The translations under genes and the position numbers were made by a program. 5,198 nucleotides of DNA from Phycisphaerales bacterium. GTDB taxonomy: Bacteria > Planctomycetota > Phycisphaerae > Phycisphaerales > UBA1924. Of the stretch, positions 1 through 5,058 are shown one piece after another (position 1 is the first letter of the stretch; every line of letters starts with the position of its first letter). Location: the NCBI GenBank assembly GCA_016763115.1, contig JAESUL010000272.1, positions 1-5,198 on the forward strand, in the 5' to 3' direction. The notes beneath the pieces were generated by a model, which saw only the letters and a list, made by a program, of their open reading frames with translations, was not told the DNA's origin and ran no database searches.

Positions 1-374
1 AAGTGTTTCACCTCAAGGGCGGCATCCTCAAATACTTCGAGGAAATCGACACCGAAAAGAGCATGTGGACCGGCGAGTGCTATGTCTTTGACGAGCGCGT
101 CACCCTGGACCAGGACCTTGCCCCGAGCACGACCTTCATAAGCTGCGAGAACTGCGGGCACGAGCTGACCACCAAATCACGATGCCACCCGGCGTATCGA
201 CCGGGCAAGCGTGCGCCTTCTGTGCGGAAAGCGCCTAAAAAAATCGCCCCGAGCGGTGAAGCCACGGAGCGATCTCTCTCCCCACATTTTTCGCCATCCC
301 TGGCGGTGTGCTGTTTAGGCAGCGTTGCGCATCCATGTCGTCCCCGCGATGCCATCACGGGTGACGAGGAATAA
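1..374 (+). CDS. trhO: TrhO/YceA-type rhodanese (tRNA uridine-34 hydroxylase), C-terminal part only, out-of-frame tail
   Basis: The gene enters from the left edge, so its start and its rhodanese active-site cysteine lie outside the window. Reading from base 3, the first residues (V/FHLKGGILKYFEEI, then WTGECYVFDERV) match the segment that directly follows the CTGGIRCEK active-site loop in TrhO. Known members hydroxylate U34 of certain tRNAs to 5-hydroxyuridine using oxygen, in the cytoplasm. A C-x2-C pair (CENC, 144-155) follows, then HPAYRPGK up to base 209. Beyond that the literal frame runs to a stop at 372-374 as an unrelated Arg/Ser/Pro-rich tail. That tail crosses the minus-strand terminator and overlaps the neighbouring convergent gene by 60 bases. 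A one-base shift restores CAFCAESA and a stop at 236-238, which is probably the true end. Family assignment is fairly sure; the extent of the C-terminus is uncertain. Confidence 0.8.
   Translation, partial: VFHLKGGILKYFEEIDTEKSMWTGECYVFDERVTLDQDLAPSTTFISCENCGHELTTKSRCHPAYRPGKRAPSVRKAPKKIAPSGEATERSLSPHFSPSLAVCCLGSVAHPCRPRDAITGDEE
205..238 (+). other. trhO: Apparent -1 frameshift hiding the true trhO C-terminus
   Basis: In the literal frame the AAG at 207-209 is followed by CGT GCG CCT. If one G is restored after 209, or base 209 is read twice, the protein continues A-C-A-F-C-A-E-S-A and stops at TAA 236-238. This gives HPAYRPGKACAFCAESA, with a second C-x2-C that completes a four-cysteine, zinc-knuckle-like ending together with CENC at 144-155. 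TrhO relatives commonly end this way. No slippery heptamer is visible, so a lost base (mutation or assembly error) is more likely than programmed frameshifting. Confidence 0.72.
237..273 (-). terminator. Rho-independent terminator of the DUF1444 gene
   Basis: On the minus strand, ATCGCTCCG (273-265) pairs with CGGGGCGAT (251-243) with one mismatch (8 of 9 pairs) around a 13-base loop. Seven T residues (243-237) follow directly. The element lies 42 bases past the DUF1444 stop, which is a normal position. On the plus strand no T-run directly follows the stem, so it is a poor terminator for trhO. Confidence 0.75.
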
Positions 375-1118
375 ATCTTTGGTAATCGGGTAGGGCAGAC
401 GCTCAAAGTCTTCGTCAACGCGTGAGCGCAACCGGTCCACAAACTCTTGAGGCTCGCAGCTCAACGCGATAAACATATCACGCGCCGGTGTGGCGACATA
501 GAAATCTTGCCCGAGGTGCGCCGCGAGTTTGGTGTGCAGGTCTTCGAGCAGCAATCTCGCCGCGTCGTACCCGTCTTGCTCGGAAACAATCACGGCCTTA
601 CCGCCCTCGGCGCTCTCGATGACCTGCATTTCGAGCTCGGGTGCGTACAGATCGAGATTCTCGCGGGCGAGTTGTACGATGTCCTCGATCGCGACCCCCC
701 ACCGTACTACCTGCTCGGTCGTGATGCTCACCGTCATGTGTGGCATGTCCATCACGAACACGATCACCGTGTCGTTGACAAACGGCACATGGGCGACAAG
801 TTCCTCGGAGAGGTGCTCGAAGATCGAGACCGGTTGAACACGCGGCATGATGCGTGCTTTGACCTGATCGAAGGGGGTGTCGCTGAGTTCCATGTGCTCG
901 CCGAGGAACATCTGATCGAGGAAATGCTCGACGATGTCGGCCCCGCGATCGGGCTCGTGGGCGACCATCCGCAGCAGGTTCTCGAGATCCAGCCTGCGAC
1001 CATCGACAAGCAGTTCGCGGGTGCTCACCCGGTCGATCCGCAGCCCCGGCTGCATACGCCGAAGAAGTTTCTCGACCTGTTGAGCGAATGCTTCTGGTTC
1101 CTTGGGCATCAATGCCAT
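315..1118 (-). CDS. DUF1444 (YtpQ) family protein, function unknown
   Basis: This is a 267-residue soluble protein with no signal peptide or membrane segment. The middle and C-terminal parts resemble the DUF1444/YtpQ family. They show a hydrophobic strand with an acidic turn (residues 115-127, DTVIVFVMDMPHM), then EQVVRWGVAIEDIVQLARENL (about 135-155), then a C-terminal stretch with P-A-R-D (211-214) and YPITKDLFLVTRDG (243-256). The family has no established biochemical role and I assign none. The start at 1118 is chosen over an in-frame ATG nine bases downstream because GGAGGA lies seven bases upstream of it. The gene is transcribed divergently from acpP and ends convergent with trhO, with its own terminator. 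Because it shares only the intergenic region with acpP, there is no operon evidence for a link to fatty-acid synthesis. Family call is moderate to good. Confidence 0.82.
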   Translation of the reverse strand: MALMPKEPEAFAQQVEKLLRRMQPGLRIDRVSTRELLVDGRRLDLENLLRMVAHEPDRGADIVEHFLDQMFLGEHMELSDTPFDQVKARIMPRVQPVSIFEHLSEELVAHVPFVNDTVIVFVMDMPHMTVSITTEQVVRWGVAIEDIVQLARENLDLYAPELEMQVIESAEGGKAVIVSEQDGYDAARLLLEDLHTKLAAHLGQDFYVATPARDMFIALSCEPQEFVDRLRSRVDEDFERLPYPITKDLFLVTRDGIAGTTWMRNAA

Positions 1119-1124
1119 GACGAA

Positions 1125-1130
1125 TCCTCC
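1125..1130 (-). promoter_or_regulatory. Ribosome-binding site of the DUF1444 gene
   Basis: GGAGGA on the minus strand sits six bases before the ATG at 1118. It is a near-perfect Shine-Dalgarno sequence at normal spacing and decides the start codon in favour of 1118 over the ATG at 1109. Confidence 0.8.
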
Positions 1131-1166
1131 GTTGCTGCCCCGATGGGCTGAGCCTGTCCAACCCCG

Positions 1167-1197
1167 GTTAGACGCTGGGGTAGATGTCGGCGGTCAA
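1167..1197 (-). promoter_or_regulatory. Weak candidate promoter for the DUF1444 gene
   Basis: On the minus strand TTGACC (1197-1192) is a good -35 match. TCTAAC (1172-1167) matches four of six positions of a -10 box at a long 19-base spacing. It would start transcription about 40 bases upstream of the ATG. The -10 is poor, so this is tentative. Confidence 0.3.
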
Positions 1198-1211
1198 AGC
1201 GGATGGATGAA

Positions 1212-1233
1212 CCCCCAGTGACGCACTGAGGGG
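1212..1233. promoter_or_regulatory. Inverted-repeat dyad between the divergent promoters, operator candidate
   Basis: CCCC-CAGTG (1212-1220) is complementary to CACTG-A-GGGG (1224-1233), apart from one bulged A, around a 3-base centre. It lies upstream of both proposed promoters, so neither predicted transcript would contain it. A DNA-level operator is therefore more natural than an RNA hairpin. No known binding-site family is recognised. Confidence 0.35.
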
Positions 1234-1349
1234 CTCAAGAACCTCCAAATGCCCGGCGGGGCGGGCGGTGCGTCCTGGCGCGGCTGATAACTGGGTTGTC
1301 AAGGTCCGAAGGCAAAATTGGGGGTCTGACGATCGTGTTCTGGGACCAT

Positions 1350-1378
1350 TTGGCAAACCGGGTTGGTGCGGATAGAAT
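1350..1378 (+). promoter_or_regulatory. Sigma70-type promoter of acpP
   Basis: TTGGCA (1350-1355), a 17-base spacer and TAGAAT (1373-1378) match the -35 and -10 consensus at ideal spacing. Transcription would start near 1385, leaving a leader of about 75 bases before the acpP start. It probably drives acpP and, through the intercistronic hairpin, fabF. Confidence 0.65.
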
Positions 1379-1448
1379 CGTGGCCTGCATGGGGATTCGG
1401 TTCTGAGCGTGTGTGACGCTTGGCTCGGGGTTCCCCTTATGACAGGGC

Positions 1449-1453
1449 GGAGA
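1449..1453 (+). promoter_or_regulatory. Ribosome-binding site of acpP
   Basis: GGAGA lies seven bases before the GTG at 1461. It supports GTG as the start codon; no suitable in-frame ATG exists at the N-terminus. Confidence 0.7.
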
Positions 1454-1460
1454 CGAAACC

Positions 1461-1706
1461 GTGACCGAACAGGAAATTGAACTAAAAGTAATTGACATCG
1501 TTGCTGAGCAGATGGGAGCGGACAAGAGTAAAATCACCCGCGAAACACGCTTTGTCGAGGATCTCAACGCAGACAGTCTGGATACCGTCGAACTCGTCAT
1601 GGAGTTCGAGGACGAGTTTGAGACCTCCATCCCCGATGACCAGGCAGAGAAAATTCTCTCCGTGGGCAACGCGATCGAGTTTATCTCCAAGAATGGCTCG
1701 GACTAA
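1461..1706 (+). CDS. acpP: Acyl carrier protein
   Basis: Acyl carrier protein of type II fatty-acid synthesis: it carries growing acyl chains as thioesters on a 4'-phosphopantetheine arm in the cytoplasm. The 81-residue length and strongly acidic composition are typical. The invariant attachment motif D-S-L is present within EDLNADSLDTVELVMEFED, with Ser39 as the site modified by holo-ACP synthase. The four-helix layout is evident: helix I about 3-17, helix II starting at Ser39 and ending in an acidic EFEDEF stretch, the IPDDQAEKI loop and helix, and a last helix VGNAIEFI. The GTG start is supported by GGAGA seven bases upstream. It is first in the unit, with a strong promoter upstream and fabF 93 bases downstream across a hairpin. 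The identification is secure. Confidence 0.97.
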   Translation: MTEQEIELKVIDIVAEQMGADKSKITRETRFVEDLNADSLDTVELVMEFEDEFETSIPDDQAEKILSVGNAIEFISKNGSD

Positions 1707-1733
1707 CACCACAGACCTGCTGCATCAAATGAC

Positions 1734-1763
1734 GCATCCCGTCTGAATCATTTCAGCGGGTGC
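1734..1763 (+). promoter_or_regulatory. Strong intercistronic hairpin between acpP and fabF
   Basis: GCA-T-CCCG-T-CTGAA (1734-1747) pairs with TTCAG-CGGG-TGC (1752-1763). This gives 12 pairs with two single-base bulges (T1737, T1742) around a TCAT loop. Only a weak T-rich tail (TTCTGATT) follows, so it is not a full intrinsic terminator. It could act as a partial terminator or as a 3'-end stabiliser of the acpP message, making ACP more abundant than FabF. That role is inferred. Confidence 0.6.
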
Positions 1764-1799
1764 TTCTGATTGATCCAGACGCCAACAGTTGAGCACACC

Positions 1800-3071
1800 A
1801 TGAGCAAGCACACCCATCACCGCGTTGTGATCACCGGCTACGGGGCACTGACCGCTCTGGGGCATTCCGCACCCGCGACATGGGAAGCCATGCGCGAGGG
1901 ACGATCGGGTATCCAATCCACGGATCTCGACAAGTTCCAACAGCACGAAGGCTGGACGGTCTTGATCTCCGGTCAGGTCCGCGGATGGGACCCCAAGTCC
2001 ATCCTCGAACACCGTGAAGCCCGCCGACTCGATCGGTGTGCGTTGCTCGGGCTCGGAGCGGCACAAGAAGCCGTGACGCATTCGGGGTGGGATTCAACTA
2101 CCGGCGACCCCACCCGGCACGGGTGTGTCCTCGGCTCTGGAATCGGGGGCATCACCGCAACCGAAGACGCCGTCGTCGTCATGCACTCTAAAAACCCAAC
2201 ACGGATCAGCCCGTTCACGGTTCCCAAGCTCATGGTCAACTCGTCGGCGGGCAATATCTGTATCCGCTTCAACCTCCAAGGCCCCGCCACCACCCACGCC
2301 ACCGCGTGTGCCTCATCTGGGCACGCCATCGGCGACGCGATGAACTACATCCGCTCGGGCAAGGCCGATGTCATGATCGCCGGTGGCACCGAGGCAGCGG
2401 TCACCCCGCTGTGCATCGGTGCATTCATGGTGATGAAGGCCCTCTCGACCCGCAACGACGAACCAACCAAGGCATCACGCCCGTTTGACCGCGACCGCGA
2501 CGGGTTTGTGCTCTCCGAAGGCGCGAGCATGTATGTGCTCGAATCACTCGAGCACGCCCAGGCCCGCGGCGCGACCATCTATGCCGAGCTCGTCGGTGCT
2601 GCCAACTCATGCGACGCCGGGCACATCACCGCGCCGCACCCCGAGGGACGCGGCGCGCTCAACGCTATGAAATGGGCGATAGAAGATGCCGAGATTAACC
2701 CCGAGGAAATCGACTACATCAATGCCCACGGCACCTCGACCCCGCTGGGCGACAAGGCCGAGGTCTGCGCGGTCAAGACCCTCTTTGGTGATCGAGCCAA
2801 GATCGGTGGCGGATTGGTGATGAGTTCGACCAAATCGGTCCACGGGCACTGCCTTGGCGCATCGGGTGCTGTCGAGCTCATCGCGTGCATCCATGCCTGC
2901 CGCGACTCGGTGGTCCCCCCAACGATCAACCTCGAAAACCCGGACGAAGAGTTCAACATTGGTCTGGTGCCCCATGTGGCCCGCGAGATGCCCGTCAAGT
3001 ACGCCATGAACAACACCTTTGGGTTCGGCGGGCTCAATGTCTCCTTCATCACTGCCCGATTCGACGGCTAA
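1800..3071 (+). CDS. fabF: Beta-ketoacyl-[acyl-carrier-protein] synthase II
   Basis: FabF (KAS II) condenses malonyl-ACP with acyl-ACP in fatty-acid elongation, as a cytoplasmic homodimer. From the ATG at 1800 the protein is 423 residues, close to the usual ~412. It opens with the typical RVVITGYGALTALG. The Cys-His-His triad is present: Cys170 in TACASSGHAIGDA, His310 in NAHGTSTPLGDKAE, and His350 in TKSVHGHCLGASG with Lys345. The NNTFGFGGLN loop near the C-terminus carries the gatekeeper region. The SRPFDRDRDGFVLSEGA block (about 226-242) is also characteristic. A TTG at 1770 would add 10 residues unlike the family; ATG 1800 fits better, although neither has a clear Shine-Dalgarno, suggesting coupling or SD-independent initiation. 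His348 occupies the position that is usually Thr in KSxTGH. It follows acpP, its functional partner. Confidence 0.96.
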   Translation: MSKHTHHRVVITGYGALTALGHSAPATWEAMREGRSGIQSTDLDKFQQHEGWTVLISGQVRGWDPKSILEHREARRLDRCALLGLGAAQEAVTHSGWDSTTGDPTRHGCVLGSGIGGITATEDAVVVMHSKNPTRISPFTVPKLMVNSSAGNICIRFNLQGPATTHATACASSGHAIGDAMNYIRSGKADVMIAGGTEAAVTPLCIGAFMVMKALSTRNDEPTKASRPFDRDRDGFVLSEGASMYVLESLEHAQARGATIYAELVGAANSCDAGHITAPHPEGRGALNAMKWAIEDAEINPEEIDYINAHGTSTPLGDKAEVCAVKTLFGDRAKIGGGLVMSSTKSVHGHCLGASGAVELIACIHACRDSVVPPTINLENPDEEFNIGLVPHVAREMPVKYAMNNTFGFGGLNVSFITARFDG

Positions 3072-3116
3072 CGACCTCCTTCAACATTCCATACCACTCG
3101 TTCTCGGACGACCGCT

Positions 3117-3146
3117 TTGGCACAAGGGTTGCGATTGACCTATCAA
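3117..3146 (+). promoter_or_regulatory. Candidate promoter of the FliN-like gene
   Basis: TTGGCA (3117-3122), identical to the acpP -35 box, is followed after 18 bases by TATCAA (3141-3146), four of six matches to the -10 consensus. Transcription would begin near 3153, about 54 bases before the ATG at 3207. If it is used, the earliest in-frame TTG (3117) cannot be the gene's start, because it lies inside the -35 box. Confidence 0.4.
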
Positions 3147-3206
3147 TGTCCCGATTGGGCGTTGGTGTATGTGCATCGACGCGCATGGTTTGCCGATGGT
3201 GTGTAT

Positions 3207-3554
3207 ATGAAGACCGAGCTCGCGTCAATTCTTGCCCTAGAAGTCCCCCTGGTCGTGGTATTGGGCGAGCGGACCATCAGCATCCAAGAGGTGCTCAAAT
3301 GGGTGCCCGGCTCGATCTTCGAGCTGCCCAACTCGGCCGAAGAGGATCTCGAAATCCGGATCAATCAACGCCCCGTCGGGCTCGGATCGGCGATCAAGAT
3401 CGGCGAGAACTTTGGCATCCGCGTCACCCATGTCGGCGACCCCAAGCAACGCATCCTCGCGATGGGCCCAGAAAGTGCCAGCGATTCGGGATCAGACGAT
3501 GGCGAGATGTCCCCCGAGGATATCGCCGCTGCCCTGCTCGAAGGACAGTTCTAG
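3207..3554 (+). CDS. FliN-like SpoA-domain protein (flagellar motor switch family)
   Basis: This is a 115-residue protein with one SpoA/FliMN C-terminal domain at about residues 11-80. The family pattern is clear: LEVPLVVVLGERTISIQEVLKWVPGS, then IFEL, EIRINQRPVGLG, and IGENFGIRVTHV. In flagellar FliN, and in the type III secretion SctQ family, this domain builds the cytoplasmic C-ring that controls rotation or sorting. Here it stands alone, followed by a Ser/Asp/Glu-rich linker (about 89-102) and a short amphipathic end (SPEDIAAALLEGQF). The open frame extends upstream to TTG 3117, but that extra segment does not resemble FliN and overlaps a promoter candidate, so ATG 3207 is preferred. Neither start has a clear Shine-Dalgarno. 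No flagellar gene is visible nearby, so a motor role is not proven and I give no gene symbol. The domain call is strong; start and role are less certain. Confidence 0.82.
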   Translation: MKTELASILALEVPLVVVLGERTISIQEVLKWVPGSIFELPNSAEEDLEIRINQRPVGLGSAIKIGENFGIRVTHVGDPKQRILAMGPESASDSGSDDGEMSPEDIAAALLEGQF

Positions 3555-3593
3555 TTCCATCGAAAAATGCCCGGCTTTGGGGACAATCGAACC

Positions 3594-3599
3594 TATGAT
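3594..3599 (+). promoter_or_regulatory. -10-like box placed for a leaderless dehydrogenase mRNA
   Basis: TATGAT, five of six to the -10 consensus, ends five bases before the A of the ATG at 3605. That is where a transcript's first base would fall. No good -35 box is visible 16-18 bases upstream, and no Shine-Dalgarno precedes the gene. This fits leaderless initiation but could also be chance. Confidence 0.35.
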
Positions 3600-3604
3600 T
3601 GCCC

Positions 3605-4984
3605 ATGAGTACCACCGCAACATCCAAAGCCGTTCTTGAATCATTCAATCTCTCCACGGGTGAATCCGTCGGGTCCGTGCCCATCACGCCCGTTAACCAA
3701 GTCGATGCAGTCATCGCCCAGGCACGCGCCGCCGCACCCGCATGGGCAGCACTCTCCGCCCAAGAGCGCGCCGACATGCTCAAGCCCGCCGGCAAGATGC
3801 TGATCGACAAGGCCGACGAACTCGGGCGGATTCTCTCGCTTGAGCAGGGCAAACCGCTCGCCGAGGGCATCGGCGAGGTCGAGAGCTGCGGGCAACGCAT
3901 GGACGGCGAGACCGACGAGGTCGCCAAAGCCGTCCAGCCCGACATCCTCACCGACGAGGGTGTTGAATCCAAAATCTACTACGACCCATTTGGTGTGTGT
4001 GCAACCATCACGCCCTGGAACTTCCCGATCCTCATGCCTCACTGGACCATCGTCCCGGCTTTGGTCGCGGGCAATACGGTGATCCTCAAGCCCTCCGAGC
4101 AAACACCATTGATCGCCGACGAGTATGTCAAGGTGCTCAACGAGTTCTTGCCCGAAGGCGTCCTCCAAATCATCCACGGCGAGGACGACCAAGGCAAGGC
4201 GCTCGTCGCCGGCGATGTCGATCTGATCGCGTTTACAGGCTCGAAGAGTGCCGGTCAGCACATCATGGCCGCCGCCGCTCCGGGATTGAAACGATTGATC
4301 CTCGAACTTGGTTCCAAAGACCCGTGCATTGTGCTAGATGGTGCTGATCTTGATAAGGCCGCCGCATTTGCAGCACGCAACTCGTTTCGCAACTGCGGGC
4401 AAGTCTGCGTCAGTACCGAACGCATCTATGTGCAAGACTCCATCAAAGATGCCTTCGTCAACAAACTCATCGAAGAAACCAAGAAGTTCACCATCGGCGA
4501 CTGCTGCGATGAATCGGCCAACATCGGCCCAATGGTCATGAGCGAACAAAAAGCCCATGTCCTCGCCCAGGTCGAGGATGCCAAAGCCAAGGGCGCCAAT
4601 GTTGTGTATGGCGGGCAACCACACGAGGGCAACTTTGTCGAGCCCACCATCCTCGACAACCTCAACCACGACATGGACATCATGACCATCGAGACCTTCG
4701 GCCCCATCGCGTGCATCCAAACCGTCAAGGACGGCAACGAAGCCGTCACGCTCGCCAACGATACCGAATACGGGCTCGGCGCGGTGATCTTTGGTGAGGA
4801 CAACGAAGCCAGCAGGCTCGCGCGTCAACTCACCGCCGGCATGGTGGGCGTGAACCGCTCGCTTGGCGGGGCGACGGGCTCGCCTTGGGTCGGCGCCCGC
4901 AAGTCCGGCATCGGGTACCACTCGGGCCCGTTGGGTCACCGCCAGTTCTGCCAACTCCGCGTGGTGAGCACCAACGAGGACTAA
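3605..4984 (+). CDS. NAD-type aldehyde dehydrogenase family protein
   Basis: This is a 459-residue aldehyde dehydrogenase that oxidises an aldehyde to the carboxylate with NAD(P)+, in the cytoplasm. All signature elements are present: TPWNFP with the oxyanion Asn139, the cofactor site KPSEQTP (Lys162, Glu165), FTGS (210-213), the general base Glu235 in LELGSKDP, the nucleophile Cys268 in NCGQVCVSTER, and ETFGP (363-367) near the C-terminus. Glu165 at the KxxE position favours NAD+ over NADP+, by analogy with ALDH2. The C-terminal PWVGARKSGIGYHSGPLGHRQF replaces the common PFGG-K-SG form and is seen in a subset of the superfamily. The substrate cannot be told; succinate semialdehyde, aromatic or aliphatic aldehydes are all possible. 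ATG 3605 is preferred to TTG 3599, which overlaps a -10-like box. A terminator follows 29 bases after the stop. Confidence 0.93.
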   Translation: MSTTATSKAVLESFNLSTGESVGSVPITPVNQVDAVIAQARAAAPAWAALSAQERADMLKPAGKMLIDKADELGRILSLEQGKPLAEGIGEVESCGQRMDGETDEVAKAVQPDILTDEGVESKIYYDPFGVCATITPWNFPILMPHWTIVPALVAGNTVILKPSEQTPLIADEYVKVLNEFLPEGVLQIIHGEDDQGKALVAGDVDLIAFTGSKSAGQHIMAAAAPGLKRLILELGSKDPCIVLDGADLDKAAAFAARNSFRNCGQVCVSTERIYVQDSIKDAFVNKLIEETKKFTIGDCCDESANIGPMVMSEQKAHVLAQVEDAKAKGANVVYGGQPHEGNFVEPTILDNLNHDMDIMTIETFGPIACIQTVKDGNEAVTLANDTEYGLGAVIFGEDNEASRLARQLTAGMVGVNRSLGGATGSPWVGARKSGIGYHSGPLGHRQFCQLRVVSTNED

Positions 4985-5005
4985 GAAAACATCCCCAAAC
5001 TGTCT

Positions 5006-5031
5006 TTGGTAGGGCCGGCTTCCAGCCGGTC
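5006..5031 (+). repeat. REP-like palindromic repeat, copy A
   Basis: The unit starts with ttggtagggccggctt and contains the palindrome CCGGCT-TCC-AGCCGG (5015-5029). An inverted second copy (5059-5086) shares the first 16 bases exactly and differs only in two loop bases and one stem base. Short, GC-rich palindromic intergenic units in head-to-head pairs are typical of REP/BIME elements. Genome-wide repetition cannot be seen from one window. Confidence 0.6.
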
Positions 5032-5040
5032 TCTTTTTTT
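5013..5040 (+). terminator. Rho-independent terminator after the aldehyde dehydrogenase gene
   Basis: GGCCGGCT (5013-5020) pairs with AGCCGGTC (5024-5031), eight pairs including one G-U, around a TCC loop. CT-C and then seven T residues (5034-5040) follow. It lies 29 bases after the stop and is formed from repeat copy A. Confidence 0.85.
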
Positions 5041-5058
5041 CATACACATCATCCGTCG

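Larger units (their letters stand above)
1119..1460. other. Divergent intergenic region between DUF1444 and acpP
   Basis: These 342 bases hold no gene I can support. The only sizeable frame, a 62-codon minus-strand one at 1168-1356, lacks family resemblance and a ribosome-binding site, and it runs over the acpP promoter. The region contains a weak minus-strand promoter candidate (1167-1197), a CAGTG-ACG-CACTG dyad with CCCC/GGGG flanks (1212-1233), the 8-base palindrome ACGATCGT (1329-1336), the acpP promoter (1350-1378), and a potentially folded acpP leader. In the leader, AGCGT (1406-1410) can pair with ACGCT (1416-1420), and GGGGA (1391-1395) with TCCCC (1432-1436). Confidence 0.6.

Noticed and set aside
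447..1151. 234-codon plus-strand open frame opposite DUF1444
   Set aside because: It is antisense to a gene with family similarity, a good ribosome-binding site and a terminator. The translation is His/Asp-rich and resembles no family, as expected for a GC-rich shadow frame.
1168..1356. 62-codon minus-strand frame in the divergent intergenic region
   Set aside because: It has no family resemblance or ribosome-binding site and overlaps the acpP -35 box, so it is more likely chance.
1770..1799. Upstream TTG start for fabF adding 10 residues
   Set aside because: The extra residues are not family-like and no Shine-Dalgarno precedes them. The ATG at 1800 places the RVVITG strand at the expected distance.
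3117..3206. Upstream TTG start for the FliN-like gene adding 30 residues
   Set aside because: The added segment is unlike FliN, has no ribosome-binding site, and its first codon lies in a promoter -35 candidate.
2885..3598. 237-codon plus-strand open frame spanning the end of fabF and the whole FliN-like gene
   Set aside because: It is out of frame with two genes that have clear family motifs, and its Arg/Pro/Ser-rich translation is typical of a shifted frame.
3641..4261. 206-codon minus-strand open frame inside the dehydrogenase
   Set aside because: It is an antisense shadow, rich in Gly/Asp/Val/Leu, with no motif and no ribosome-binding site.
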